Assembly: GCA_039590215.1 (NCBI GenBank)
Contig: JBDHFX010000010.1
Coordinates: 1 to 31,608 of the forward strand
DNA from: CAMYLR01 sp039590215
GTDB lineage: Bacteria > Gemmatimonadota > Gemmatimonadetes > JACCXV01 > JAHWKZ01
Length of the DNA stretch: 31,608 bases
Direction: 5' to 3'
Shown here: piece by piece, positions 1 to 8,022 of the stretch
How the letters are laid out: each line of letters starts with the position of its first letter
Numbering within the stretch: position 1 is the first letter of the stretch
The notes under the pieces: generated by a model
The model's database searches: none
The model's input: only the letters and a program-made list of their open reading frames with translations
What the model was told of the DNA's origin: nothing
Program-made: the position numbers and the translations under genes

Positions 1-639
1 CATCGATGCCGGCAAGCCGCCGCCGGGGTCGTTGGCGATCATCACGACCGGTAGCGGATGGAGCGTTCGCCACCACTGGACGGATAAATGAATGATCGGC
101 ACGTCGAGGAAGCCAACGATGCCGATCACCGCCGCGATCCGACCGACCTCGATGTCGCGACGGGCGAGTAGGCGAAACAGCATGTAGCCCATGTAGATGA
201 GCCACAGGACAAACGTCGACGTCAAGCGGGCGTCCCACACCCACGGCTTGCCCCAGATCGGACTTCCCCAGAGCATGCCAGTAACCAACGTAAGAGTGCA
301 AAACAGGAAACCGATCTCGGCCGCGCAGCGCGCGAAGATGTCCCACAGCTGAGTCCGCTGCCAGAGATACATGACGGAGGCGACAAAAACGACCGCGAAG
401 GCGGAATACATGAGCCAGGCCGATGGGACGTGGATGTAAAAGATTTTCTGTGGGTAACCCTGGATCGACTCGAGCGGTACCCACCAAAACACGAGCGCGA
501 AGGTCGCCACCATCATCCCCACCGCCAACCAACCGATCCATGGCCGTGCATGCAGCAGGACGTGGTACGTACGACCGTCGAGCGTTGTCCAGAATTGGCG
601 CCACGAACGTGGCCACCACTTCTTGATCGACGCGATCAT
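1..639 (-). CDS. ccmC: CcmC, heme-handling protein of cytochrome c maturation (3' part outside window)
   Basis: Inner-membrane protein of the CcmABCD complex that loads heme onto CcmE for c-type cytochrome assembly. The frame is open from an ATG at 639 to the window edge, giving 213 residues without a stop; the C-terminus is missing. Family marks are visible. The first periplasmic His is in YIHVPSAW (His70). The tryptophan-rich WWD signature reads WGKPWVWDARLTS around residues 129-141. The second axial His candidate follows QWWRTL (His194). Several hydrophobic segments alternate with these loops. The start overlaps the ccmB stop (ATGA), so it is the last visible gene of the minus-strand ccm operon. 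ccmF, not seen here, may follow to the left. Identification is firm. Confidence 0.95.
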   Translation of the reverse strand, partial: MIASIKKWWPRSWRQFWTTLDGRTYHVLLHARPWIGWLAVGMMVATFALVFWWVPLESIQGYPQKIFYIHVPSAWLMYSAFAVVFVASVMYLWQRTQLWDIFARCAAEIGFLFCTLTLVTGMLWGSPIWGKPWVWDARLTSTFVLWLIYMGYMLFRLLARRDIEVGRIAAVIGIVGFLDVPIIHLSVQWWRTLHPLPVVMIANDPGGGLPASM

Positions 640-1310
640 TCGGTAATCACGTATTCAAAGGTCATCGTGCACACGGTCCCGAATATCACGTCAAACGCGA
701 CCGCCAGACCAACCCAGTCCCAGTACGCGGTCCCGTCCCCGGTCATGAGCTGTTGGCTGGCGCCGGCGCCAGCCAGCAGGATCGGCACGCTGAGCGGGAA
801 CAGCAACACCGGCAACAGGAGTTGCCCGGCCGTCGTATGGGCGGCGATCGCGGCGAAGAACGTCCCCAGCGCTGCGTAGCCGATCGTCACGATGACCATA
901 ACGAGCGTCAGCTTGGGCCATACGCCACCGAGTTGAAGATCGTAGAGCATCGACGCCGCTGGCACCAACACGCACTCGATCGCCAACAGGAAGAGCGTCG
1001 CACCGACCCACTTGCCGATAAACAGGGCGCCCCGATCGACCGGCGTCAGAAGCAGCCCCTGCAGCGCCCCGTTTCTCTCTTCCTGGGCGAACCATCGCTG
1101 GAACCCGATCGCGCCGGCAAACAGCAGACTGACCCACAGGGCGCCGGGTCCAAGGCGCGATAGATCTTCTGGGGTCGGATCTCCCGCAAAAACGAAGACC
1201 ACCACGACAAGCACGGCAAAGATCGCCATCGTCGCCAGGTTCTCGACGCGACGCGCTTCGAGTCGAACGTCCTTGGCGATGATCGCAACGGCGGACTTGA
1301 GACCGGTCAT
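636..1310 (-). CDS. ccmB: CcmB, membrane subunit of the heme-related ABC transporter
   Basis: Membrane partner of the CcmA ATPase; together with CcmC they release holo-CcmE during cytochrome c maturation. The 224-residue product is the usual family size (about 220) and has about six hydrophobic segments. The cytoplasmic motif FAQEERNGALQGLLLTP (residues about 74-90) is typical of CcmB. The ATG at 1310 overlaps the ccmA stop (ATGA) and the gene stop overlaps the ccmC start, indicating translational coupling. A perfect 22-bp palindrome lies inside the coding region at 754-775. Identification is firm by motif, size and operon position. Confidence 0.95.
   Translation of the reverse strand: MTGLKSAVAIIAKDVRLEARRVENLATMAIFAVLVVVVFVFAGDPTPEDLSRLGPGALWVSLLFAGAIGFQRWFAQEERNGALQGLLLTPVDRGALFIGKWVGATLFLLAIECVLVPAASMLYDLQLGGVWPKLTLVMVIVTIGYAALGTFFAAIAAHTTAGQLLLPVLLFPLSVPILLAGAGASQQLMTGDGTAYWDWVGLAVAFDVIFGTVCTMTFEYVITE
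754..775. repeat. Perfect 22-bp palindrome inside ccmB
   Basis: Left half TGGCTGGCGCC and right half GGCGCCAGCCA are exact reverse complements with no spacer. It lies within the coding sequence for an Ala/Gly-rich stretch (LAGAGASQQ). It may be a chance product of G+C-rich codons. No function can be assigned. Confidence 0.6.
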
Positions 1311-2101
1311 TCCGTCTTCGCCACGGCGCGGGCGTACCGATCAGCCAACTCACCCTCGGCGAGCGTGCTCCACTCGCCGGCGTCGGCCACCCTCCCGGCT
1401 ACGAGAACGAGGTAGTGGGTGACCGCTGCCGGTACGCGAGCCAGATCGTGGGTGGTGAGCACGATCGCTCGTCCAGCAGATCGCAACCGGCCAAGCGCGA
1501 CGCCGAGCCGCGAAGCCGCGTGCGGATCGAGTCCGGCGTACGGCTCATCGAGCAGCAGGATGCGGGGATCGTGCAGCGCCGACCGGGCGATCGACAGCCG
1601 TTGGGCCTGACCGCGCGACAGCGTTCCTGCCCGGCGGTCGCTGATGTTGCTGAGCTCGGCGTCCTCTAACGCCTGCCGAGCGCTCCGTTCGGGATCTTTG
1701 ACGCCGTACAGGGTGGCGTAAAACACGAGGTTCTCGAACGCGGACAGACCATCGTAGAGAAACGTCGCGTGGGACACCACGCCGACCTCCACCTGCCGTT
1801 CGGCGGGCGCTGCCAACCAATCATCGCCGGTAAGGAGAACGGTGCCTGATGACGGGCGCGCGAGCCTGGCGAGTGTTCGGACGAGCGTGGTCTTGCCGGC
1901 GCCGTTCGGCCCCACGATGACGAGAAAATCGCCCGCTGCCATCGAAAACGAGACCTCGTCGAGCGCGAACAGCGACCCGAAATGTCGAGACACGCCGACC
2001 ACCTCAAGCAGCGGTACGCCTCGGGTTGGCTCTCGGTTCAGGACCGCGGCTATGGACCTAGCGTGGTGAGGTCGCCCTCGGCCTGGTACTTGGATGGACA
2101 C
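1307..2101 (-). CDS. ccmA: CcmA, ATPase subunit of the cytochrome c maturation ABC transporter
   Basis: Cytoplasmic ATPase that powers release of heme-loaded CcmE from CcmC. All nucleotide-binding elements are present: Walker A GPNGAGKTTL, signature LSRGQAQRLSIARS, Walker B ILLLDEPYAGLD and H-loop LTTHD. The only good start codon is a GTG at 2101, which places the first 52 nt inside the end of ccmE. This gives 264 residues, longer at the N-terminus than typical CcmA (about 200-230). Homology begins near residue 31 (PLLEVVGVSR), so a later non-ATG start is possible. The stop overlaps the ccmB ATG. Confidence 0.93.
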   Translation of the reverse strand: MSIQVPGRGRPHHARSIAAVLNREPTRGVPLLEVVGVSRHFGSLFALDEVSFSMAAGDFLVIVGPNGAGKTTLVRTLARLARPSSGTVLLTGDDWLAAPAERQVEVGVVSHATFLYDGLSAFENLVFYATLYGVKDPERSARQALEDAELSNISDRRAGTLSRGQAQRLSIARSALHDPRILLLDEPYAGLDPHAASRLGVALGRLRSAGRAIVLTTHDLARVPAAVTHYLVLVAGRVADAGEWSTLAEGELADRYARAVAKTE

Positions 2102-2484
2102 TTGGTGAGGAGCGTTTCGGCGTGGAAGGTGCCTTCAGCATCGAGCTGCCCCTCGACGACGACTTGAATCCCCGGGCGGAAGATGTCGGGCACCGTGCCC
2201 GCGTAGACGACCGGCACCTGAGCCGAACCGCCTCCGGAGTCGGCGGCACTTTGGATCGCGAAATGGACCTGCCGAGCGTCATCGTCCTGGACGATCGACC
2301 CCTCTACGATGTCACCTGAGATCCGGATCCGACCGTCGGTGTTGGCAACCGCGAGCAGCTCGTCCACTTCGTAGTAGTAGGTGAGATTCTGACGAGTTCC
2401 CTGAAACACCAGGTAGGTCAGCGCGGCGCCAACCAGCACAATCGCGATGGCCAACTTGCTAAATGACGTGCTTCCTCTCTTCAT
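2050..2484 (-). CDS. ccmE: CcmE heme chaperone, CxxxY variant
   Basis: Membrane-anchored periplasmic chaperone that carries heme covalently from CcmC to the CcmF/CcmH ligase. The 144-residue product has an N-terminal membrane anchor (residues about 10-28) and a beta-barrel OB domain. In the classical family heme is attached to His in HxxxY. Here the corresponding segment is TKCPSKYQ, so Cys129 replaces His and Tyr133 is kept; codon TGT at 2100-2098 confirms this. The CxxxY form is known from archaea and some bacteria as a variant System I. The start overlaps the ccmH stop (TAATG). The last 52 nt overlap ccmA, whose GTG start shares bases with the Cys129 codon. Confidence 0.95.
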   Translation of the reverse strand: MKRGSTSFSKLAIAIVLVGAALTYLVFQGTRQNLTYYYEVDELLAVANTDGRIRISGDIVEGSIVQDDDARQVHFAIQSAADSGGGSAQVPVVYAGTVPDIFRPGIQVVVEGQLDAEGTFHAETLLTKCPSKYQAEGDLTTLGP

Positions 2485-3002
2485 TATTCGTTCTCCTCGA
2501 GCTCTTTATCGAGCCGCTCCAAGTATGGAGCCGGTGGCGGCTCTGGGGTTATTCGGCTGCCGTCTTCGCGCCGCCAACGACGAGCGGCGAACACCAACAT
2601 GGTAGCACCAGCTACCACCGCCAAAAACGGCAGCACGTACGCTGCAAGGCTAAACCCGCTTTTGGGAGGCGTCAACAGAATCCACTCACCGTACCGGGCG
2701 ATGAAATACTCCCGGACCTCGTCATCAGAGTGCCCCTGGGCGATCAGCTCGCGCACCCGGCGTTTCATATCCTCCGCCATAAACGACCGCGACTGTCGAA
2801 TCGACTGGCTGCGGCAGACCGGACACTTGAACTCGCTCTCGAGCGATCGAGCGCGAGACTCCTGCTCGGGGGTCAGCTCGATCGCGCTCCCGCCAGCCTC
2901 GGTCAACCGCTCCTCCGGCGTGACAGCATCTTGGGTGGCTCGCGCCGGGACCACCGATAGAACCCCGGCCATCACGATCGACGTTAGCACGATCGATCTC
3001 AC
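2484..3002 (-). CDS. ccmH: CcmH, periplasmic apocytochrome thiol reductant
   Basis: CcmH presents reduced apocytochrome CxxCH motifs to the heme ligase. The 172-residue protein has an N-terminal signal/anchor (residues 1-22). The CcmH redox motif FKCPVCRSQSI follows (Cys60, Cys63), then the family block ending YGEWILLTPP. A second hydrophobic segment at about 117-140 leads to a short charged C-terminal tail. This is the short, single-domain CcmH without the TPR part found in fused CcmH/CcmI proteins. The start is a GTG at 3002 overlapping the ccmG stop (GTGA). Its presence next to a CxxxY-type CcmE is unusual. Confidence 0.93.
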   Translation of the reverse strand: MRSIVLTSIVMAGVLSVVPARATQDAVTPEERLTEAGGSAIELTPEQESRARSLESEFKCPVCRSQSIRQSRSFMAEDMKRRVRELIAQGHSDDEVREYFIARYGEWILLTPPKSGFSLAAYVLPFLAVVAGATMLVFAARRWRREDGSRITPEPPPAPYLERLDKELEENE

Positions 3003-3571
3003 GGCTGGTCACCTCCGAACGGGGTCACGGTCGTCGGATCGCCGGACGCGTCCCCCACCTGACCAAGTTTCAGCGCTGTCACTTGCCGATCGAGCTCGGC
3101 ACTCGACACCGGGCCGATGTGCTTCGACAGAATTCGACCATCGGGAGCGATGAAAAAAGTCTCCGGTACACCGAACAGACCGTAATCGATCGCCACCGAG
3201 CCGTCTACGTCGGCCGCCAGCAAGTACGTTTTTCCGTACCGCTCGATGAACGCCTTGGCCGCAGCCTCTCTGTCGTTGACCGCGACCCCCATGAACGCCA
3301 CCTCGGGACCGTGCCGCTGCCAGCCGGCCTCGAGAACGGCGGCCTCCGCGCGACACGACAAACACCACGATGCCCAGAAGTTCACGACTACCGGTCGGCC
3401 CTGAAAATCAGCCAGAACGAGGTTGGAATCGGGTGCGCTGTAGTACGGGATCTCGAATGGCGGCGCGGCGTGGCCGACGAGCGGGGAAGCAAGCGTCGGC
3501 TGGCGTGACAGTGCGTAGGCGAAGAGCGCCACTATGCCCCCCAGAAGTGCGATGAAAGCGAATCGCTTCAT
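2999..3571 (-). CDS. ccmG: CcmG/DsbE-type periplasmic thioredoxin
   Basis: Membrane-tethered thioredoxin that supplies reducing power to CcmH or apocytochromes. The 190-residue product starts at the ATG at 3571, immediately before a clear membrane anchor (residues 4-21). The open frame continues much further upstream, but that part has no homology and overlaps natA on the other strand. The redox motif is WASWCLSC (Cys70, Cys73), and the cis-proline loop reads GVPETFFI. It is the first gene of the minus-strand ccm operon; its promoter must lie in 3572-3703, shared with the divergent natA. Confidence 0.93.
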   Translation of the reverse strand: MKRFAFIALLGGIVALFAYALSRQPTLASPLVGHAAPPFEIPYYSAPDSNLVLADFQGRPVVVNFWASWCLSCRAEAAVLEAGWQRHGPEVAFMGVAVNDREAAAKAFIERYGKTYLLAADVDGSVAIDYGLFGVPETFFIAPDGRILSKHIGPVSSAELDRQVTALKLGQVGDASGDPTTVTPFGGDQP

Positions 3572-3645
3572 GGGTTCAATCTCGGCCTTGAGCGCGAGAC
3601 CCGCCAACCCGGTGCCGGCCCACGAGCAACCCCGGGCGGCGTCGC

Positions 3646-3675
3646 TTTCGAGACCGAGGTGCTTGGCCCTATACT
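3646..3675 (+). promoter_or_regulatory. Possible sigma-70-like promoter for natA
   Basis: A TATACT hexamer at 3670-3675 matches the -10 consensus at five of six positions. The best -35 candidate (TTTCGA, 3646-3651, 18-nt spacer) is poor. It lies 28 nt before the natA ATG in the divergent ccmG-natA gap (3572-3703). No clear promoter for ccmG was found on the other strand. Confidence 0.3.
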
Positions 3676-3703
3676 GGCATCGGTGCGGCACGGGTACTGC
3701 CGT

Positions 3704-4622
3704 ATGAAAGGTCGGAGACAAGACGTGTTCAATCAGGCCAAGGGTCACACCCCAGAAACGGTCAACGACGAGCGCTCTGATTCTGCGATCGAGCTGATCG
3801 GAGTGCGCAAACAGTTTGGCGATCTCGTAGCCGTCGACGAGCTCGACCTGGCCGTGCCACGTGGCGCGACCTACGGTCTTCTCGGACCCAACGGGGCCGG
3901 CAAGACGACGACGATTCGGCTGCTGCTCAGAATCCTCGAGCCCGACGCCGGCGAGCTTCGTGTCTTTGGCCAACCGGTGCGCCGCAACTTGCTCGACCGG
4001 GTCGGCTATCTGCCTGAGGAGCGCGGCCTTTACCGCAGCATGAACATTCGCACGATGCTGTCGTTCCTGGCCGAGCTCAAGGGCGTCTCGCCACGCGAAT
4101 CTGCGCCTCGGATCGAAGCCTGGCTCGAGCGGTTTGGTCTCGAAGACCGCGGTGACGACAAAGTCCAGGACTTCTCCAAGGGAATGCAGCAGAAACTGCA
4201 GTTCATAGCCGCGGTGCTCCATGAGCCGGATGTCGTCGTGTTGGACGAGCCGTTCAGTGGGCTCGATCCGATCAACCAGCGAGTGCTCAAGGAAGTCATT
4301 GCCGATATCCGGCAAACCGGCCGCACGATTTTGGCACGGGGGCACACACGTGGCATTGACTTTGGATGGCGTTGGTCGCGTCGACACGTCGACCCTTGTC
4401 GAGAAGCTCGAGGCGATGAGCTCGGTGACTCGAGTTTTGGCCGACGGGAACGATCTCGAGGTCACCCTCAAAGACAACGCTGGCTCGAACGATTTCCTCG
4501 CATCGTTGGTCTCCAACGGAATCCGACTCCAGCGCTTTGCGCGCGTTGAACCATCACTCCAACAGATCTTTATCGAGCGGGTTGGCGTCGACCCCGAGAC
4601 CGGTACCCGGGCCGATGTCTAG
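3704..4622 (+). pseudogene. natA: NatA-like ABC transporter ATPase, internally deleted and frameshifted
   Basis: ATPase of an ABC-2 export system of the NatAB type (sodium efflux in Bacillus; substrate here unknown). The first part is intact: Walker A LLGPNGAGKTTT, signature FSKGMQQKLQ and Walker B VVVLDEPFSGLD. After GRTIL (near 4335) the frame runs into non-homologous sequence. The expected C-terminal domain (THVALTLDGVGRV onward, ending FIERVG) continues in the +1 frame to a stop at 4620-4622. The segment with the H-loop histidine and the following strand, roughly 30-35 residues, is missing, so this is a deletion rather than a one-base slip. The ATG at 3704 was chosen; a GTG at 3725 is possible. 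The tail overlaps natB by 8 nt. Either a decayed gene or an assembly error. Confidence 0.75.
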
Positions 4623-5922
4623 AACGTGGGCCATCATCCGACGTGAGTTTCTCGTTTTCGCGAAGAGCAAGGCGTACATCATCGGCACGCTGTTTGGACC
4701 GGTCATGATCGGCCTGTTCTTCGTGTTGCCGATCTACTTCCTGAGTGGGGGCGCCGAGCGGACGATCGCGATCGTGGATACCACCGGTCTCGGGATCGGC
4801 GAGCACGTCTCGGAGGCGCTGTTCTCGGATCCAGGAGTTGGCGGGACTGCACGCTCCCGAACGCTGTACACGACTCAGGTTATCGACCTTTCGATACCAG
4901 CCAGCGTGAGGGGCCTGGCGCTGGCTGGTCCCGGCTCGGTCCTCGGGTCGCTGAAGCAGTCCGTCGAAGCAAAGACGATCGACGGGTACCTGTGGCTGCC
5001 AAACGGTCTACTGGATGGCGCCAAGGTCCAATACGAAGGCAACAACGCGACCAATTTCGGCGAGATGAGCGAGATACGGGCGGCCGTTCAGCGCGCGGTC
5101 CAACGCACCCGATTGGAGGTCGCGGGCATCGATCCCGACGCAGTCGGCGAAGCCTTCGAGCAGGTCAAGTTCGAGGCCAAGAAGGCTGGCGACACCACTC
5201 GTGGGTCGACCGGCTCGCTGGTCGTACTAGGCCAGTTGATGGGTTTCGTGATCTACTTCTTGGTGATTATCTACGGCTACGCGGTGGCGCGGAGCGTTCA
5301 GGAGGAGAAGAAGGATCGCATCGTGGAGATCCTTCTCAGCTCGATCAAACCGGAGAACCTCATGACCGGCAAGGTGCTCGGCATCGCCGCCGCGGGGCTG
5401 CTTCAGGTCACGGTGTGGGCCGTCGTTGCCGGTCTCGCGTTGACGTTAGGCCGAGGATTCCTCCAACAGTTCGAGGGAATTGGATTTGAGCTGCCGCAAG
5501 TCCCGTTATGGGTGGGCTTGATCTTCTTGTTCTATTTCGCCGGTGGTTTCTTCCTGTACGCCAGCATGTACGCCGCAGTGGGTGCAGCGTCAACCTCCGA
5601 TCAGGAGGTCCAGCAGATGCAGTTGCCGTTGATCATGCCCCTCATGATGGGGTTTTTTATAGCCTTTGCGGTTCTAAACGACCCGGATGGCCCGACCTCG
5701 GTTACGGGATCCTTGATCCCCTTCACGTCGCCGGTCGTAATGCCGATCCGGGCGACGATGGTGAACGTGTCAGGCATGGAGTTGGCCACATCGATGCTGT
5801 TCCTGGCCTTTACCTGTGTCGCGTTTCTCTGGATCGGCAGTCGCGTGTACCGGGTGTCGATTCTGGCGACGGGAAAGCGCCCGACACCGCGCCAGCTCTG
5901 GCGCTGGATGCTGACTGGCTAG
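4615..5922 (+). CDS. natB: NatB-like ABC-2 transporter permease
   Basis: Membrane subunit of the NatAB-type exporter. The 435-residue product begins at ATG 4615, overlapping the natA stop. It has an N-terminal membrane segment (residues about 19-43) and a large extracytoplasmic domain. A C-terminal bundle of about five to six membrane segments follows. The cytoplasmic coupling motif VQEEKKDRIVEILLSSIKP sits between the first two of these, as in ABC2_membrane_3 permeases. The frame is intact, unlike natA, so the permease would need another ATPase if natA is really broken. It ends 4 bp from the convergent clc gene. Confidence 0.85.
   Translation: MSRTWAIIRREFLVFAKSKAYIIGTLFGPVMIGLFFVLPIYFLSGGAERTIAIVDTTGLGIGEHVSEALFSDPGVGGTARSRTLYTTQVIDLSIPASVRGLALAGPGSVLGSLKQSVEAKTIDGYLWLPNGLLDGAKVQYEGNNATNFGEMSEIRAAVQRAVQRTRLEVAGIDPDAVGEAFEQVKFEAKKAGDTTRGSTGSLVVLGQLMGFVIYFLVIIYGYAVARSVQEEKKDRIVEILLSSIKPENLMTGKVLGIAAAGLLQVTVWAVVAGLALTLGRGFLQQFEGIGFELPQVPLWVGLIFLFYFAGGFFLYASMYAAVGAASTSDQEVQQMQLPLIMPLMMGFFIAFAVLNDPDGPTSVTGSLIPFTSPVVMPIRATMVNVSGMELATSMLFLAFTCVAFLWIGSRVYRVSILATGKRPTPRQLWRWMLTG
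4897..4928. repeat. 10-bp perfect inverted repeat inside natB
   Basis: CCAGCCAGCG (4897-4906) and CGCTGGCTGG (4919-4928) are exact reverse complements separated by 12 nt. They lie in the extracytoplasmic-domain coding region. The transcript could form a hairpin, but chance in G+C-rich DNA is equally possible. Confidence 0.5.
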
Positions 5923-5926
5923 GCCG

Positions 5927-7990
5927 CTACTCGCCTCGCAACCGTCCCACGCTCGCTTCGTCACCCATGACCACCAACGCGTCCCCGCGTTTCAGAACCG
6001 TTTCGGCGCGCGGCGCGATCCGCTGCTCGCGACCGCTCATATCCATACGCTCTATGGCGATGACGCTGACGCCGAACTGCTGCCGCAGCTGGACCTCCTG
6101 AAGCGACTTGCCGACCATCTTGGTCGGCACCGCTACCTTCGCCATCTGCTCCTCGGCCGGCAGCTCGAAGTAGTCGAATCCGGTTCCCTCGACGGTTCGC
6201 ATCTTGGCCAGCAGCGCGTTGCGGCGCAGGATCTCGCGGTCAAACGCTCCCAGCACGCCGCGCCGCGTCACGATCCCGACGAATCGCCCATCGACTTCGT
6301 TGTCGATGACCGGGAGTTGCCCCAGGTCCCGCAGCCACAACTTTTCGTTCACTTCGACGAGCGAGGTCTCCGGTGTGACGACCGGGATCTCAGAAACCAG
6401 ATCGGCGGCGATCACCAGCGGCCGCATCTGCTCTTCGTTCAGGAACCGTTTGACCTCATGCAACTCGACGATGCCGACAAAGCGCCCGTCCTCGTCACCG
6501 ATGTAGAGCTGAAGCCAGCGCGATTCATGAAAGATCTCGACCAATCTCTCGAGCGGTAGATCCTGTGGGTGGAGCTCGACGTTGGGGAGCATGATGTCGC
6601 GCACCGACAGGGATCGCATGAGTCGTTCCTGTGGCGTTCCCTCCCATTCCATCCCGCGGCGTCGGAGCTCTTCGGTGTAGATCGAAGTCGGACGGAGCGC
6701 TTGCGATGTCCAGTACGCCATGACCGCAGTCAGCATGAGCGGCAGAACGATGGCGTAGTTCTGGGTCAGCTCGAAGATCATGATGATCGCCAAGAACGGC
6801 GCGTGTGTCGTTCCGGCGACCAACCCGCTCATCCCGGCCAGCGCGTAGGCTCCGGCAGCCCCCGTCTGGCCTGGGAGCCAAGTGTGCAGTGCACTGCCGA
6901 AGACGCCTCCCAGCATCGCTCCCAGGAACATCGTCGGCGTGAAGATCCCGCCCGAACCGCCGGACGCGAGCGTGGCCGAGGTGGCGATCATCTTTACGAA
7001 AAACAGGGTCGCCATGAGCGCCAGACTCAGCTGACCGGCGAGCACCAGGTTTATTGGCAAATAACCGTTGCCGAGCACAAACGGCCAAGCGGCGGCGAGC
7101 AGCCCGATGACCGCACCACCGAGCGTCATGCGTGCCAATTGCGAAAGCTCCACGCGATCCCACAAACGGTACATGCGCTCCATCGCGATCTGGAACAACA
7201 CGGCAGCCAATCCGGCGAGAAAACCGAGCACCAGGTACGGCACGATCTCCCAAACCGACACCATCGCGTATTCCGATCCTGGCGGGTAGATCGGACCGGG
7301 CCCATGGAAGAAACGCGTCACCAGAGTCGAGATCGCAGCCGCGATAATCGCCGGACCGAAAAACAGCATGTTGAAAGAGCCGATGATGACTTCCATGACG
7401 AACAACGTGGCACCGATCGGGGTGTTGTACGCCGCCGCGAAACCGGCTGCAATGCCGGCAGCCATCAAGATGCGAACGCGATCCTCTGAGAACCGAAACG
7501 AACGGCCGACACGGGAGCCGATCGCCGCCGCGATTTGACCCATCGGCCCCTCACGACCGAGGGCGCCACCCGAAGAGAGCGTCATCAGCGACGACGCGGC
7601 TCGCTCGAGCGCCGAAGACAGTTGAATCGTCTGCCCCCCGATCGAGATGACCTCGAGGATCTCGGGGAACCCCTTCTTGTCCCGCCGCAACCGGGAAAAG
7701 AAGATCGCCAGGGTCGCGGCCGCGCCAGCACCGAGAATCGGGACGCCGATCCGGTAGAAGCGTGGCGCTCCGAGCGCCGCCACGATCAGCTCGTCAGGCC
7801 GACCCCAGAGCAACCAGACCGCCATGTCGAACAACCACCGGAAAGCCGCGCCGGCGAGCCCCCCGAGAAGCCCGACCATGCAGACGGCGATAAAAAACAG
7901 CGCGTTTTCGTTGCCGGCGAACTGTGCCCGGAGGCGGCGAACGAAGAGTTGAACTGGGAGCCCGACCGCGTTGGGGAAGGACAGCTTCAC
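5927..7990 (-). CDS. ClC-family chloride channel/antiporter with two CBS domains and a TrkA-C domain
   Basis: Membrane protein for chloride conduction or chloride/proton exchange. The 687-residue product has the ClC membrane core in roughly residues 28-430. It carries GREGP (145-149) with the gating glutamate Glu147, and the GIFTP ion-site segment. The GSGIP-type loop reads KKGFPEI. Two CBS domains follow (about 455-590), then a C-terminal RCK/TrkA-C domain (about 600-687) ending in a VVMGD-type segment. The cytoplasmic domains suggest nucleotide or ligand control of gating. The start is GTG at 7990. It lies 32 nt downstream of the CGNR gene on the same strand, so co-transcription is likely. 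Confidence 0.92.
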   Translation of the reverse strand: MKLSFPNAVGLPVQLFVRRLRAQFAGNENALFFIAVCMVGLLGGLAGAAFRWLFDMAVWLLWGRPDELIVAALGAPRFYRIGVPILGAGAAATLAIFFSRLRRDKKGFPEILEVISIGGQTIQLSSALERAASSLMTLSSGGALGREGPMGQIAAAIGSRVGRSFRFSEDRVRILMAAGIAAGFAAAYNTPIGATLFVMEVIIGSFNMLFFGPAIIAAAISTLVTRFFHGPGPIYPPGSEYAMVSVWEIVPYLVLGFLAGLAAVLFQIAMERMYRLWDRVELSQLARMTLGGAVIGLLAAAWPFVLGNGYLPINLVLAGQLSLALMATLFFVKMIATSATLASGGSGGIFTPTMFLGAMLGGVFGSALHTWLPGQTGAAGAYALAGMSGLVAGTTHAPFLAIIMIFELTQNYAIVLPLMLTAVMAYWTSQALRPTSIYTEELRRRGMEWEGTPQERLMRSLSVRDIMLPNVELHPQDLPLERLVEIFHESRWLQLYIGDEDGRFVGIVELHEVKRFLNEEQMRPLVIAADLVSEIPVVTPETSLVEVNEKLWLRDLGQLPVIDNEVDGRFVGIVTRRGVLGAFDREILRRNALLAKMRTVEGTGFDYFELPAEEQMAKVAVPTKMVGKSLQEVQLRQQFGVSVIAIERMDMSGREQRIAPRAETVLKRGDALVVMGDEASVGRLRGE

Positions 7991-8022
7991 GCACTACGAT
8001 AGCGAACGTGCGCTAGAGAACG

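Noticed and set aside
4326..4355. Programmed ribosomal frameshift in natA
   Set aside because: Codons for the H-loop region are missing as well, so a simple slip would not restore the protein.
3572..4516. Long open frame extending ccmG upstream to 505 residues
   Set aside because: The extension is antisense to natA and has no homology; the membrane anchor right after ATG 3571 marks the true start.
4335..4549. Arg-rich tail of the natA first frame as a genuine C-terminus
   Set aside because: It does not resemble any NatA tail; the homologous tail is in the +1 frame, so this is read-through after the lost segment.
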